This document shows positions 1 through 6,043 of a stretch of DNA of 9,302 bases, piece by piece (the stretch's first letter is position 1; each line of letters opens with the position of its first letter). Location: contig VBEQ01000247.1 of NCBI GenBank assembly GCA_005881235.1, positions 1-9,302 on the forward strand, written 5' to 3'. The translations under genes were made by a program, and so were the position numbers. Below the pieces are notes generated by a model. The model had not been told where the DNA came from, searched no databases, and worked only from the letters and a program-made list of their open reading frames with translations. This DNA comes from Chloroflexota bacterium. Lineage in GTDB: Bacteria; Chloroflexota; Dormibacteria; CF-121.

Positions 1-224
1 AGAATGGCAACGGTTGCAATGCGCCGCGGACGAGCAACTTCACGCTCAATTATCCGACTGGAGTCATCACCGTCACTGTCGCCATCAGGAAAGGCAGTCA
101 ATGCCACGGCAATGGGGCGACCTGGAACATCACCATCAACGTCACCGGAACGACCCGGACCCTCACCGCGCTTGTGACAGAGGTCAACGGAGCGTCCACC
201 GTGACGTGGGAAGCGTTCCAATGA
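1..224 (+). CDS. C-terminal part of a Thr/Asn-rich, probably pilus-associated exported protein (5' end outside window)
   Basis: An open frame enters from the left edge (first full codon at base 3) and ends at a TGA at 222-224. The visible 73 residues are rich in Thr, Asn, Val and Gly, with alternating beta-strand-like stretches (for example GVITVTVAI and TWNITINVTG) and two Cys residues. They have no charged core and no enzyme motif. Such composition is typical of extracellular beta-rich domains, such as the C-terminal domains of minor pilins or pseudopilins. The stop overlaps the pilM start codon in an ATGA arrangement, which suggests translational coupling and membership of the pilus operon. 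The assignment as a pilus component rests on this context; the N-terminus, where a prepilin leader would lie, is not in the window. A longer reading in another frame runs across this region, but its His/Arg-rich translation looks like out-of-frame shadow. Confidence 0.6.
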   Translation, partial: NGNGCNAPRTSNFTLNYPTGVITVTVAIRKGSQCHGNGATWNITINVTGTTRTLTALVTEVNGASTVTWEAFQ

Positions 225-1132
225 CGGCCCGGCTCGGCCTGGATCTTGGGACGCGCGAGTTGAGGCTGCTCCAGGCCGACGGCCGGCGCCTCACCCATCA
301 CGCCGAGGTGTTGCTTCCCGAGGGGGCGATGGTGGATGGCATCCCAACGTCCCTGCTGACGACCACCGTGCGCAGCGCCCTCGATGCCGGCGCCTTCACT
401 GCCGAGCGCACCCGGGTTGCGATCGCCGAGACCGGGACCGCCTTCCGTGATTTCCGGCTGCCGCGGCTCGCCGGCAGCGAGCTCAGCCGCGCCGTCGCAT
501 TCGAGGGCCGCCGCCTGGTCCCGATGGAGGCGGCCGATGTCTACTTCGCCTGGCACGCGAGCCGCGACTCGAACGGCTACGCCGTCTACCTGGTCGCGGC
601 GCGGCGAGCCATGATCGACGCCGTGGTTGCGGCCGTCGGGGCCGCCGGCCTGCAGGTCGAGCGGATGGATCTCAAGCCACTGGCGCTGGCGCGAGGCATG
701 GGGGTATCCGACGGCTTGCTGCTCGAATGGGGCGCGGCGGAGGCCACGTTGGTCCTCATGGTGCACGGCCGACCGCGGTTCTTTCGGACCTTTTCGCTCG
801 ACGCCCCACCAGAAGACGCCGACGCGCAGCTCGACGAGCTGGCGCTCTCCCTCAACGCGCTGGTCAAGTTCATGCGCGGCGCCGCCTCCGACGTGCAGAT
901 CAGTCCCGCGACGTCCCTCGCGCTGGGCGGGCGCTTTGCCTTCATGGACGACGGGCCGCAACAGGCTCGAGGCCGCTTCGACTTCAACGTCGTCCTTCCC
1001 CTGCCGGTTTTCGAGGCGCCCGCGGATTTCCCCTGGCAGGCGCACCTGGCGGGCATCGGATTGATCCGCCAGGGCCACTGGAATAGCCGGCTTAGTCCGT
1101 CACAGGGAGGTGACACCCGTGTCGCGGCCTGA
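221..1132 (+). CDS. pilM: PilM-like type IV pilus inner-membrane platform protein (actin-fold)
   Basis: PilM is the cytoplasmic actin-like component of the type IV pilus alignment complex; it normally binds ATP and the N-terminal tail of PilN. The 303-residue product opens with LGLDLGTRELRLLQ (residues 5-18), matching the phosphate-1 loop of the actin/FtsA/PilM fold. A second strand-loop at 166-180 (LLLEWGAAEATL) matches phosphate-2, and a Gly-Gly turn at 236-237 (LALGGRF) matches the adenosine-binding loop. The middle region (residues 75-130) resembles PilM subdomain 1C. The phosphate-2 Asp usual in the superfamily is Glu169 here, so nucleotide binding could be altered. I chose ATG 221 because the family N-terminus begins there and because ATGA overlaps the upstream stop; the frame is open further upstream but that part is non-PilM-like. 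At 303 residues it is somewhat shorter than typical PilM (about 350). The pilin downstream supports the call. Confidence 0.82.
   Translation: MTARLGLDLGTRELRLLQADGRRLTHHAEVLLPEGAMVDGIPTSLLTTTVRSALDAGAFTAERTRVAIAETGTAFRDFRLPRLAGSELSRAVAFEGRRLVPMEAADVYFAWHASRDSNGYAVYLVAARRAMIDAVVAAVGAAGLQVERMDLKPLALARGMGVSDGLLLEWGAAEATLVLMVHGRPRFFRTFSLDAPPEDADAQLDELALSLNALVKFMRGAASDVQISPATSLALGGRFAFMDDGPQQARGRFDFNVVLPLPVFEAPADFPWQAHLAGIGLIRQGHWNSRLSPSQGGDTRVAA
1105..1112 (+). promoter_or_regulatory. Ribosome binding site for the small membrane protein
   Basis: GGGAGGTG lies six bases before the GTG at 1119 and inside the 3' end of pilM. It is among the best Shine-Dalgarno matches in the window and is the main reason for accepting the short overlapping gene at 1119-1268. 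Confidence 0.7.
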
Positions 1133-1268
1133 TCGCGGACCCGACGTTGCCGTCGACTTCGCGCCGCCCCCGAAACCAAACCACCTCCGGCCGCTGGTGG
1201 TGCTGGTGGTCGTCGCACTGGCCGCCGGCGCGGCGTCGGTCGCCGTCACGCAGCTGCTACTCCACTGA
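1119..1268 (+). CDS. Small single-pass membrane protein, possible minimal PilN-like partner of PilM
   Basis: A 49-residue frame starts at GTG 1119, overlaps the end of pilM by 14 bases and stops at TGA 1266-1268. It is preceded by a strong ribosome site. The product has a polar, Pro-rich N-terminus (residues 1-23, including VDFAPPPKP) and one long hydrophobic segment (about 24-47), ending only a residue or two beyond the membrane. PilN normally follows PilM and has a short cytoplasmic tail with an N-L-L-P type motif that docks into PilM, then a membrane helix, then a large periplasmic domain. Here the order, tail and helix fit PilN, but the periplasmic domain is absent. The PilN relation is inference; a generic small membrane protein remains possible. 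That the gene is real is fairly secure from RBS, overlap and composition. Confidence 0.65.
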   Translation: MSRPDRGPDVAVDFAPPPKPNHLRPLVVLVVVALAAGAASVAVTQLLLH

Positions 1269-1320
1269 GCCAACCTTTACGAATCTCGCAAGAAACGGTC
1301 CCTAATCTCGACTGTGAACT

Positions 1321-1327
1321 AGGAGGT
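1321..1327 (+). promoter_or_regulatory. Ribosome binding site of the prepilin gene
   Basis: AGGAGGT is a perfect anti-Shine-Dalgarno match, 12 bases before ATG 1340, a slightly long spacing. No other in-frame start codon lies between it and the ATG, so it supports that start. A strong site fits the high expression expected of a major pilin. Confidence 0.65.
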
Positions 1328-1339
1328 AATACGACAACC

Positions 1340-1771
1340 ATGCTTCTTGCACTACTCAAAGATGCGCGCCGCCGCTCGCAGCGCAGCCAGGGGGGCTTCA
1401 CCCTCGTCGAGTTGCTCGTGGTCATCGCGATCCTGGGCATCCTGGCGGCGATCGTTCTCTTCAACATCTCGGGCGTCAGCGCCAACGCCGCCTGCAGCGC
1501 GATGAAAACGGACGGCGCCACCATCCAGGGCGCCGCGGACATCTACTACACCAACAACGCGAAGTACCCGGACAGCGTCGCCGACGTCGCCGTGCCACCG
1601 GGACCCGCGAACGGTGACGGTGTCAACATCGGCGAACTGATCACGGCGAACCTCTTGCACCAGGCGCCACCCGCGACCGAGTCGTTCAAGTACGTCGTCA
1701 AAGCTGGATACGGCTCCGGAACGGTCCAGGGCAACCTTGTCCCCGCGACCACCTGCATCTACAACCCGTAA
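1340..1771 (+). CDS. Type IV prepilin (PilA-like)
   Basis: This encodes a 143-residue pilin subunit precursor. The leader (residues 1-19) is basic, with ARRRSQRSQ, and ends in Gly-Gly. The prepilin peptidase site is G19/F20, followed by FTLVELLVVIAILGILAAIVL. Glu24 is the conserved Glu+5 of mature pilins, and residues 20-42 form the hydrophobic helix used for membrane storage and filament packing. The globular part (about 50-143) has only two Cys, Cys52 and Cys139; a disulfide between them would resemble the C-terminal D-region loop of type IVa pilins, though here it would span nearly the whole head domain. The short head suits a major pilin or a type II secretion-like pseudopilin. It sits alone between a strong RBS and a strong terminator, downstream of pilM, so abundant independent expression is plausible. 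Major versus minor status cannot be decided here. Confidence 0.92.
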   Translation: MLLALLKDARRRSQRSQGGFTLVELLVVIAILGILAAIVLFNISGVSANAACSAMKTDGATIQGAADIYYTNNAKYPDSVADVAVPPGPANGDGVNIGELITANLLHQAPPATESFKYVVKAGYGSGTVQGNLVPATTCIYNP

Positions 1772-1792
1772 TCGCGACAGGCTTCTAAACGT

Positions 1793-1827
1793 GATCGGCC
1801 GGCCTGCGGGCCGGCCGATCTTTTTTT
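1793..1827 (+). terminator. Strong intrinsic terminator after the pilin gene
   Basis: A perfect 12-bp GC-rich stem (GATCGGCCGGCC at 1793-1804 pairing with GGCCGGCCGATC at 1809-1820) encloses a four-base loop, TGCG, and is followed directly by seven T residues (1821-1827). It lies 21 bases after the pilin stop and 26 bases before the stop of the convergent regulator gene. No comparable T tract exists in the opposite direction, so it should act mainly on the plus-strand pilin transcript. Confidence 0.93.
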
Positions 1828-1853
1828 CTGGGCAGGCTCGGCGGGGCTTGTCG

Positions 1854-2873
1854 CTACGCGATCTTGGCTTCGTCGCCCTCGACGGCACCGGCAATGCGCT
1901 GGGGCAGGGACGACGTGGCGAAGGCGGCGACGAGGCGGGGATCCCACTGCGCGCCCGAGCCGGCCGCGAGGATCTCCAGAGTTTTGGCGACCGTGTGTCG
2001 TGGCCGGTAGGGGCGGTCCGTGATCATCGCATGGAAGGCGTCGGCAACCGAGACGATGCGCGCCATCATGGGGATCGCCGGGCCTTGCAACTTGTCGGGG
2101 TAACCGGTGCCGTCCCAGCGCTCGTGGTGGTGCCGGATCGCCGGCGCCAGCACGGTGGCCGGGCGAAAGGGTCCGGCGATCTCGGCGCCAAGGACCGTGT
2201 GCTGCTGGATCTGGGCAAACTCCTCGGGGGTCAACCCACCCTGCTTGTTGAGAAGTGCTTCCGGCAGCCCGATCTGGCCGATGTCGTGCAGCAGCCCGGC
2301 GTGGTAGGCGACCTCCTGGTCCTCGGCGTCGAGGCCGACCAGCCGCGCCAGCGACTGGGCGGTGAGCGCGACGCGGTCGTCGAAGGGGGCTTTCGATTCC
2401 GTCGGGTTTTCCCGCTTGACCAGCTCGCGCAGGCTTTCCTGGGTGCTGCGAAGATCGCGACGCAATTCCTTGAGGCGCAGCAGTGCGCGTACCCGCACCT
2501 GGAGGTCCCGCATCGCGATCGGCTTGACGATCAAGTCGTCGCCGCCCGCCTCGACCATCTTGGCGCGCTCGGGCCGCGGGTCGAAGCCGGTCATCATCAG
2601 CACCGGGATCTCGGCGGTGACGGGGTCCGATTTGAGGCGCTTGCAGGCGTCGTGGCCGTTCATCACCGGCATCTCGACGTCCATCAAGATCAAGTCGGGC
2701 TTGAGGCGGCGGGCGACGCGGATCGCCTCTTCCCCATTGTTGGCGGCTTCGGTCCAGAAGCCGAGGTTGGAGAGCTGCCCGGAGAGCAGATCGCGGTTGG
2801 CGCTGCTGTCGTCCGTGACCAGGATGGTCCGGCGCTCGGGCATCGGCCCGGATGGGAGGGCGTCCACTGGCAT
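1854..2873 (-). CDS. Response regulator with HD-GYP output domain, probable c-di-GMP phosphodiesterase
   Basis: The 339-residue product has a receiver domain at about 15-133: acidic pair Asp21/Asp22, phospho-acceptor Asp65 in LILMDVEMP, Thr95 and Lys117 in VKP. A helical linker (134-160) leads to an HD-GYP domain (about 162-325) with HDIG at 196-199, His225, HHHE at 248-251, GTGYP at 255-259 and Asp278 in VADAF. HD-GYP enzymes hydrolyse c-di-GMP to pGpG or GMP using a two- or three-metal centre. Most ligands are present, so activity is likely. However, the extra N-terminal His of the H-x-x-R-V segment aligns with Phe164, and the Lys usual after HDIG is Gln200. No partner histidine kinase is in the window. 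The start could be ATG 2873 or ATG 2843; neither has a Shine-Dalgarno site. The gene is divergent from the GGDEF protein and convergent with the pilin gene, and probably forms the opposing arm of a local c-di-GMP switch. Confidence 0.9.
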   Translation of the reverse strand: MPVDALPSGPMPERRTILVTDDSSANRDLLSGQLSNLGFWTEAANNGEEAIRVARRLKPDLILMDVEMPVMNGHDACKRLKSDPVTAEIPVLMMTGFDPRPERAKMVEAGGDDLIVKPIAMRDLQVRVRALLRLKELRRDLRSTQESLRELVKRENPTESKAPFDDRVALTAQSLARLVGLDAEDQEVAYHAGLLHDIGQIGLPEALLNKQGGLTPEEFAQIQQHTVLGAEIAGPFRPATVLAPAIRHHHERWDGTGYPDKLQGPAIPMMARIVSVADAFHAMITDRPYRPRHTVAKTLEILAAGSGAQWDPRLVAAFATSSLPQRIAGAVEGDEAKIA

Positions 2874-2941
2874 TAAGACGTAGGAAGCAGGAGCTTCCTT
2901 CGTTGCAGAGAGCAGTGAAGCGTCGCGTCACACAACCGGCA
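2874..2941. promoter_or_regulatory. Shared divergent control region between the two c-di-GMP genes
   Basis: These 68 bases separate the start of the REC-HD-GYP gene (minus) from that of the HTH-GGDEF gene (plus), so promoters for both must lie here or within the coding starts. I cannot pick out convincing -35/-10 boxes on either strand. The only clear structure is an inverted repeat at 2882-2899. Lack of Shine-Dalgarno sites on both sides hints at leaderless or short-leader transcripts. Confidence 0.5.
2882..2899. repeat. 18-bp inverted repeat, candidate operator
   Basis: AGGAAGC (2882-2888) and GCTTCCT (2893-2899) are perfect 7-bp inverted arms around AGGA. The element starts nine bases upstream of the regulator ATG at 2873 and is centred about 51 bases before ATG 2942 of the divergent gene. 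Its dyad symmetry and position suit a transcription-factor site, possibly for the N-terminal HTH of the divergent protein. It lacks a T tract, so it is not a terminator. Binding is inference. Confidence 0.45.
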
Positions 2942-5335
2942 ATGCCGCTCGCCATGAAGCTGCCCAACCTCCTCTCGGTCGAGGCGGTCGCGGCGGCGAT
3001 ACACCGGCATCCCGAAGTCGTTCGGCGCCAGGCGCGCGATGGCCGGCTACCTGGCGAGAAGATCGGCCGGGTTTGGTTCTTTCGCCCGGAGCGATTAGCG
3101 GAAGCCGGCTTCAGTCAGTTCCTGCCGCAGATGGCCGGCGACAGCACGACCGTCCTGCCCGGCGAGTCGTCGGTGACGCCCCTGGTCAAAGCGCTGGGCG
3201 AGGCCGGGCTCCAGGCGCTGCAACACCTCGATCGCCCCGCGATTTTCGCGGCGGTCGCAACCCGCCTGGCGGACGCGGGGCTGTCCACCTACTTTTTCGA
3301 TGCAACGGCCGATGCTAAAGGGCTGACGATCGCCTTCGTCCACGCGCTGCATGCGGCCGCCGAGGTTGCGAGGCTCACGGGCCGCGAAGAGGTTGGCACC
3401 TTCATCCCCTTCGAGCGCGTGCCGGTCCTCCACCGAGCCTGCTCCACCCTCAAACCACAGTACATCGGCGACCTCGACGAGCTGGTCGGGCGGGTCGCGA
3501 TGGTCCTCAAGCCCGAGGCGTCCGCGAACGCCCGGCGGCTGAGCGAGCTGCTAGAAATGTCCGCCGTGATTTCCGCACCGCTGGTGGTGGGTGAACAGGC
3601 AATCGGCGCGATCACCGTGATCGGTGCCGGGCTGCGTGAGTCGGATCTGCCGGCCGTGATGGCCTTCGCCAACCAGACGGCGGCCGCGATCGAAACGGCG
3701 CGCCTCCTCCAGGAATCTCGGGAGATGGAAGAAGCCATGGTGCTGACCCTGGCCGGCGCCATCGAGCTGCGTGAGGCACTACGAAGTCGCCCCTACGCGC
3801 ACGCCACGTTGGCGGAGCGACTTGCCGAGCGTCTCGGGTTCGACCCGGCCCGCCGGCGCCGCGTGCGCTACGCGGCGCTGCTCCAGGACCTTGGCAAGAT
3901 CAACCTCCCCGACAGCATTCTGAGGAAGCGCGGCCGGTTGGACGCCGAGGAACGCGCGCTGATGATGACCCACCCGGTCGTCGCGGCGGACGTCCTGCAG
4001 CGCTTCAAGCCCCTCACCGACCTGGCGCCCATCGTCCGGGCTCACCACGAATGGTTCAACGGCGAAGGATACCCCGATGGGTTGAAGGCCGAGGCGATCC
4101 CAATCGAGACGCGGATCATCTCGGTCGTCAATGCGTTCTTCAACGTCACGTTCGATCTGCCCTCAAAGACCGAGCAGACCGTGGCCGAGGGCCTCGAGGA
4201 GTTGACGCGATTCGCCGGCATCAACCTCGATCCGAAAGTGACGGACGCCCTCGTACTGATGTGCCATGAGGCGGCCTCCAGCAAGGCGGCCTGGTACGAA
4301 CAGCTGATGGCGGAGTTGTTTGCCTCGCATTCGGCCCCAACCGGCGTCAAAGACATCCTCTCGGTGGCCGACTCGCGCGAGCTCCGCATCATCTACCGAA
4401 TCGCGCAGGAGACGACCGCGGTTCTCGACCTGGACACGCTGTTGAGCCGCATCGTCACCATCATCCGGGAGGTGATGGGCTATTACATGGTCTCGATCCT
4501 GCTACCGGTGAACGAGGCAAGCGAGCTGCGAGTCGGTGCCCACAGCGGCTATGCGGTGGACATCACCGGGCTCACTGTCGCCGTCGGCGCGAGCATCACC
4601 GGCTGGGTTTACAAGAACGCCGTCCCCCACATCGTGCCTGACGTCCATGCGGACGCCCGCTACATCGGCCTCGACGATCAGGTCCGCTCCGAGCTGGCCT
4701 TTCCGCTGATGAGCCGGGGTCGTGTCGTCGGGGTCCTCAACGCCGAGAGCCAGCATGCCGACGCCTTTTCGGAGGCGGACGTCGCCCTGATGTCGGCGGT
4801 GGGCTCGCAGCTGGCCTCCTGCCTCGAGGTGGCCCAGCTGCACGACACGCTCAAGCGCGAGGCCAGTCATGATCCGCTGACGCGCCTCAACAACCGGCGC
4901 CACTTTCTCGAGCGGATTCAGCAGGAGATCACGCGTTCCCTGGCGTCCGGCGACAGCTTCTCAATCGTCTTTCTGGATGTCGACGAGTTGAAACGGATCA
5001 ACGACACCTACGGTCACCTCGCGGGTGACGCGCTGCTTCGCGAAGTGTCGAACGCGTTGATGGACGCGGTCCGCGGTGAGGACATCGTGGCGCGATACGG
5101 CGGCGATGAATTCGTGGTGCTGCTGCCTGCCACACCCGCGGCGGCGGCGGCGAGCGTCGCGCAGCGTATCTCGGATGGCATTGCACGCCACCGGTTCATG
5201 GCCGGCCGCGAGCTCCTTCAGATCCCCGGCGTCAGCCTCGGCCTGGCGAACTTTCCGCAGGACGGTAAGACGGCGGAGGATCTCCTGGCGTCGGCGGACG
5301 CGACGCTCTACCGGCAGAAGCGCCGCGCCAGCTAA
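2942..5335 (+). CDS. HTH-GAF-HD-GYP(degenerate)-GAF-GGDEF protein, probable diguanylate cyclase
   Basis: This is a 797-residue multidomain c-di-GMP protein. Residues 6-55 match an excisionase/MerR-type HTH (LLSVEAVAAAIHRHPEVVRRQ, then GRLPGEKIGRVWFFRPERL). A GAF domain spans about 95-255 and an HD-GYP-like domain about 258-445. A second GAF domain spans about 478-638 and a GGDEF domain about 639-796. The GGDEF domain has FLDVDELKRIND, the intact RYGGDEF signature (GGDEF at 720-724) and an I-site RGED (711-714) at the expected five-residue spacing, so it should make c-di-GMP from two GTP with product inhibition. The HD-GYP domain keeps HHE and GEGYP but has Gln-Asp (315-316) for His-Asp and Asn397 for the later Asp; it is probably a non-catalytic sensor or regulatory unit. 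No membrane helices, so cytoplasmic. ATG 2942 or ATG 2954 may be the start, neither with a clear RBS; the upstream ATG at 2852 would overlap the divergent gene. Confidence 0.9.
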   Translation: MPLAMKLPNLLSVEAVAAAIHRHPEVVRRQARDGRLPGEKIGRVWFFRPERLAEAGFSQFLPQMAGDSTTVLPGESSVTPLVKALGEAGLQALQHLDRPAIFAAVATRLADAGLSTYFFDATADAKGLTIAFVHALHAAAEVARLTGREEVGTFIPFERVPVLHRACSTLKPQYIGDLDELVGRVAMVLKPEASANARRLSELLEMSAVISAPLVVGEQAIGAITVIGAGLRESDLPAVMAFANQTAAAIETARLLQESREMEEAMVLTLAGAIELREALRSRPYAHATLAERLAERLGFDPARRRRVRYAALLQDLGKINLPDSILRKRGRLDAEERALMMTHPVVAADVLQRFKPLTDLAPIVRAHHEWFNGEGYPDGLKAEAIPIETRIISVVNAFFNVTFDLPSKTEQTVAEGLEELTRFAGINLDPKVTDALVLMCHEAASSKAAWYEQLMAELFASHSAPTGVKDILSVADSRELRIIYRIAQETTAVLDLDTLLSRIVTIIREVMGYYMVSILLPVNEASELRVGAHSGYAVDITGLTVAVGASITGWVYKNAVPHIVPDVHADARYIGLDDQVRSELAFPLMSRGRVVGVLNAESQHADAFSEADVALMSAVGSQLASCLEVAQLHDTLKREASHDPLTRLNNRRHFLERIQQEITRSLASGDSFSIVFLDVDELKRINDTYGHLAGDALLREVSNALMDAVRGEDIVARYGGDEFVVLLPATPAAAAASVAQRISDGIARHRFMAGRELLQIPGVSLGLANFPQDGKTAEDLLASADATLYRQKRRAS

Positions 5336-5730
5336 GGTCCGGCCGGGTACGAGAACTCGGAGGCAATCCATTCACCTGTGTAGTAGTCGATGGCGACCCA
5401 CTGCGAGGTCGGGTCGCACGACCCATCCGTCGTGTGGCCGGAGCAGAGTAGATGCCATTGGCCACTGAATGTCACGACCCACGCCCAGGAGTGCGCTCGT
5501 ACGTTGAGTCCGGTCTGGAAGTTGTGCCTGATGTCGGCGGAGTTGACGGCGACCGCACTGGAGCCCGTGTGCTCCCAGGCGACCTTAATGGCATCGGACC
5601 GCGAGATACCGGTACCCGGGCGCTCGAGCGATTGCACCCCGAGCAATGCGACCACCACCACGACGACAAATAACCCACCCAGGAGAAGGAGCATCCATCT
5701 CCTTGAGACCCGTTGCACCCCTAAACCCAT
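5332..5730 (-). CDS. Small membrane-anchored extracytoplasmic protein of unknown function
   Basis: This frame encodes 132 residues from ATG 5730, or 138 from an in-frame GTG at 5748; no Shine-Dalgarno site decides between them. The N-terminus is basic (VQRVSRRW), followed by one very hydrophobic helix rich in Val (about residues 12-32 from the ATG). About 100 outward-facing residues follow, containing ISRSDAIKVAWEHTG, two Cys nine residues apart (CSGHTTDGSC) that could form a disulfide, and a C-terminal strand, WVAIDYYTGEWIAS. The layout of a helix beginning with D-A-I-K followed by beta strands ending in a D-x-x-T-G turn recalls PepSY-like domains, but I do not recognise the family firmly. 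The gene converges on the cyclase gene and the two stop codons overlap over CTAA (5332-5335), with no terminator visible between them. Confidence 0.7.
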   Translation of the reverse strand: MGLGVQRVSRRWMLLLLGGLFVVVVVVALLGVQSLERPGTGISRSDAIKVAWEHTGSSAVAVNSADIRHNFQTGLNVRAHSWAWVVTFSGQWHLLCSGHTTDGSCDPTSQWVAIDYYTGEWIASEFSYPAGP

Positions 5731-5748
5731 GTAGTAAAGCAACGCCAC

Positions 5749-6043
5749 ATCGGCTGGCGTGGTTGCGGGCTTCGGTCTAGCCGACCCGCGAGCGGCGGGC
5801 CGGCGCAGGTCCCCTTCGGTGCGCGCAGACGGGCCGGGCCGCCTCGCTACTATGGGGCGCCCCGCATCGGGGATCTGGACAAGAGCGTGAGAGGCGTTTA
5901 CGCCGTCCGACGTTGAACCGATTTGGACTTAGCTGGCCGGCCCGTCGAGCACGCCCAAGGGTGCGCCGGCCTCAGCCGTTTCGCGAGGCTTGAAGTCGAG
6001 AGCCCCGAAGGGTGCGCCGACCTCAGCCGCGTGCGGGCTTGGG
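5749..6043. other. Non-coding stretch between the small secreted protein gene and the phosphofructokinase gene
   Basis: About 295 bases with no convincing gene on either strand; short frames here have Arg/Ala-rich translations typical of GC-rich spacer. It must hold the promoter of the small secreted protein gene and the 3' trailer of the phosphofructokinase operon. It includes a perfect GGGGCGCCCC palindrome (5854-5863), an overlapping CCCCG-CAT-CGGGG hairpin (5860-5872), a small GGCG-TTTA-CGCC hairpin (5893-5904) and the direct repeats at 5944-6029. None has a T tract, so no standard terminator is visible for the operon. Confidence 0.55.
5944..6029. repeat. Imperfect direct repeat pair, 35-bp units with 51-bp period
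   Basis: Copy one (5944-5978) and copy two (5995-6029) match at 30 of 35 positions, sharing GTCGAG, AAGGGTGCGCCG and CCTCAGCCG. They are separated by 16 unrelated bases. Read on the minus strand, one frame gives paired peptides, AEVGAPFGALDF and AEAGAPLGVLDG, but that frame has no gene-like upstream portion. The repeats begin 15 bases past the phosphofructokinase stop. Function unknown: an intergenic repeat family, or decay of a duplicated segment. Confidence 0.7.

Noticed and set aside
98..1078. Long minus-strand frame (326 codons) opposite pilM
   Set aside because: Gly/Arg/His-rich translation with no motif; it mirrors a plus-strand frame with clear PilM motifs and a coupled start. Long antisense frames are expected at this GC content.
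1276..1308. TTTACG ... TAATCT as a sigma-70 promoter for the prepilin gene
   Set aside because: The 21-base spacer is too long for a standard promoter and the boxes are weak.
1352..1894. Minus-strand frame opposite the prepilin gene
   Set aside because: Arg/Asp-rich, featureless, and it crosses the strong terminator; the prepilin leader on the plus strand is unmistakable.
1737..2876. Plus-strand frame of 379 codons across the terminator and the regulator gene
   Set aside because: It starts inside the pilin gene and its translation is the typical antisense shadow of a real minus-strand gene.
2874..2941. c-di-GMP riboswitch upstream of the cyclase gene
   Set aside because: The gap is too short for the known c-di-GMP aptamers and contains only one short hairpin.
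1759..2967. Minus-strand frame of 402 codons, longer than the HD-GYP regulator beneath it
   Set aside because: Pro/Arg/Gly-rich translation with no domain signature; the 339-residue frame has intact receiver and HD-GYP motifs.
5760..5830. GC-rich, locally foldable sequence considered as a tRNA or other structured RNA
   Set aside because: No TTCGA-type T-loop, no anticodon arm and no cloverleaf pairing could be found.
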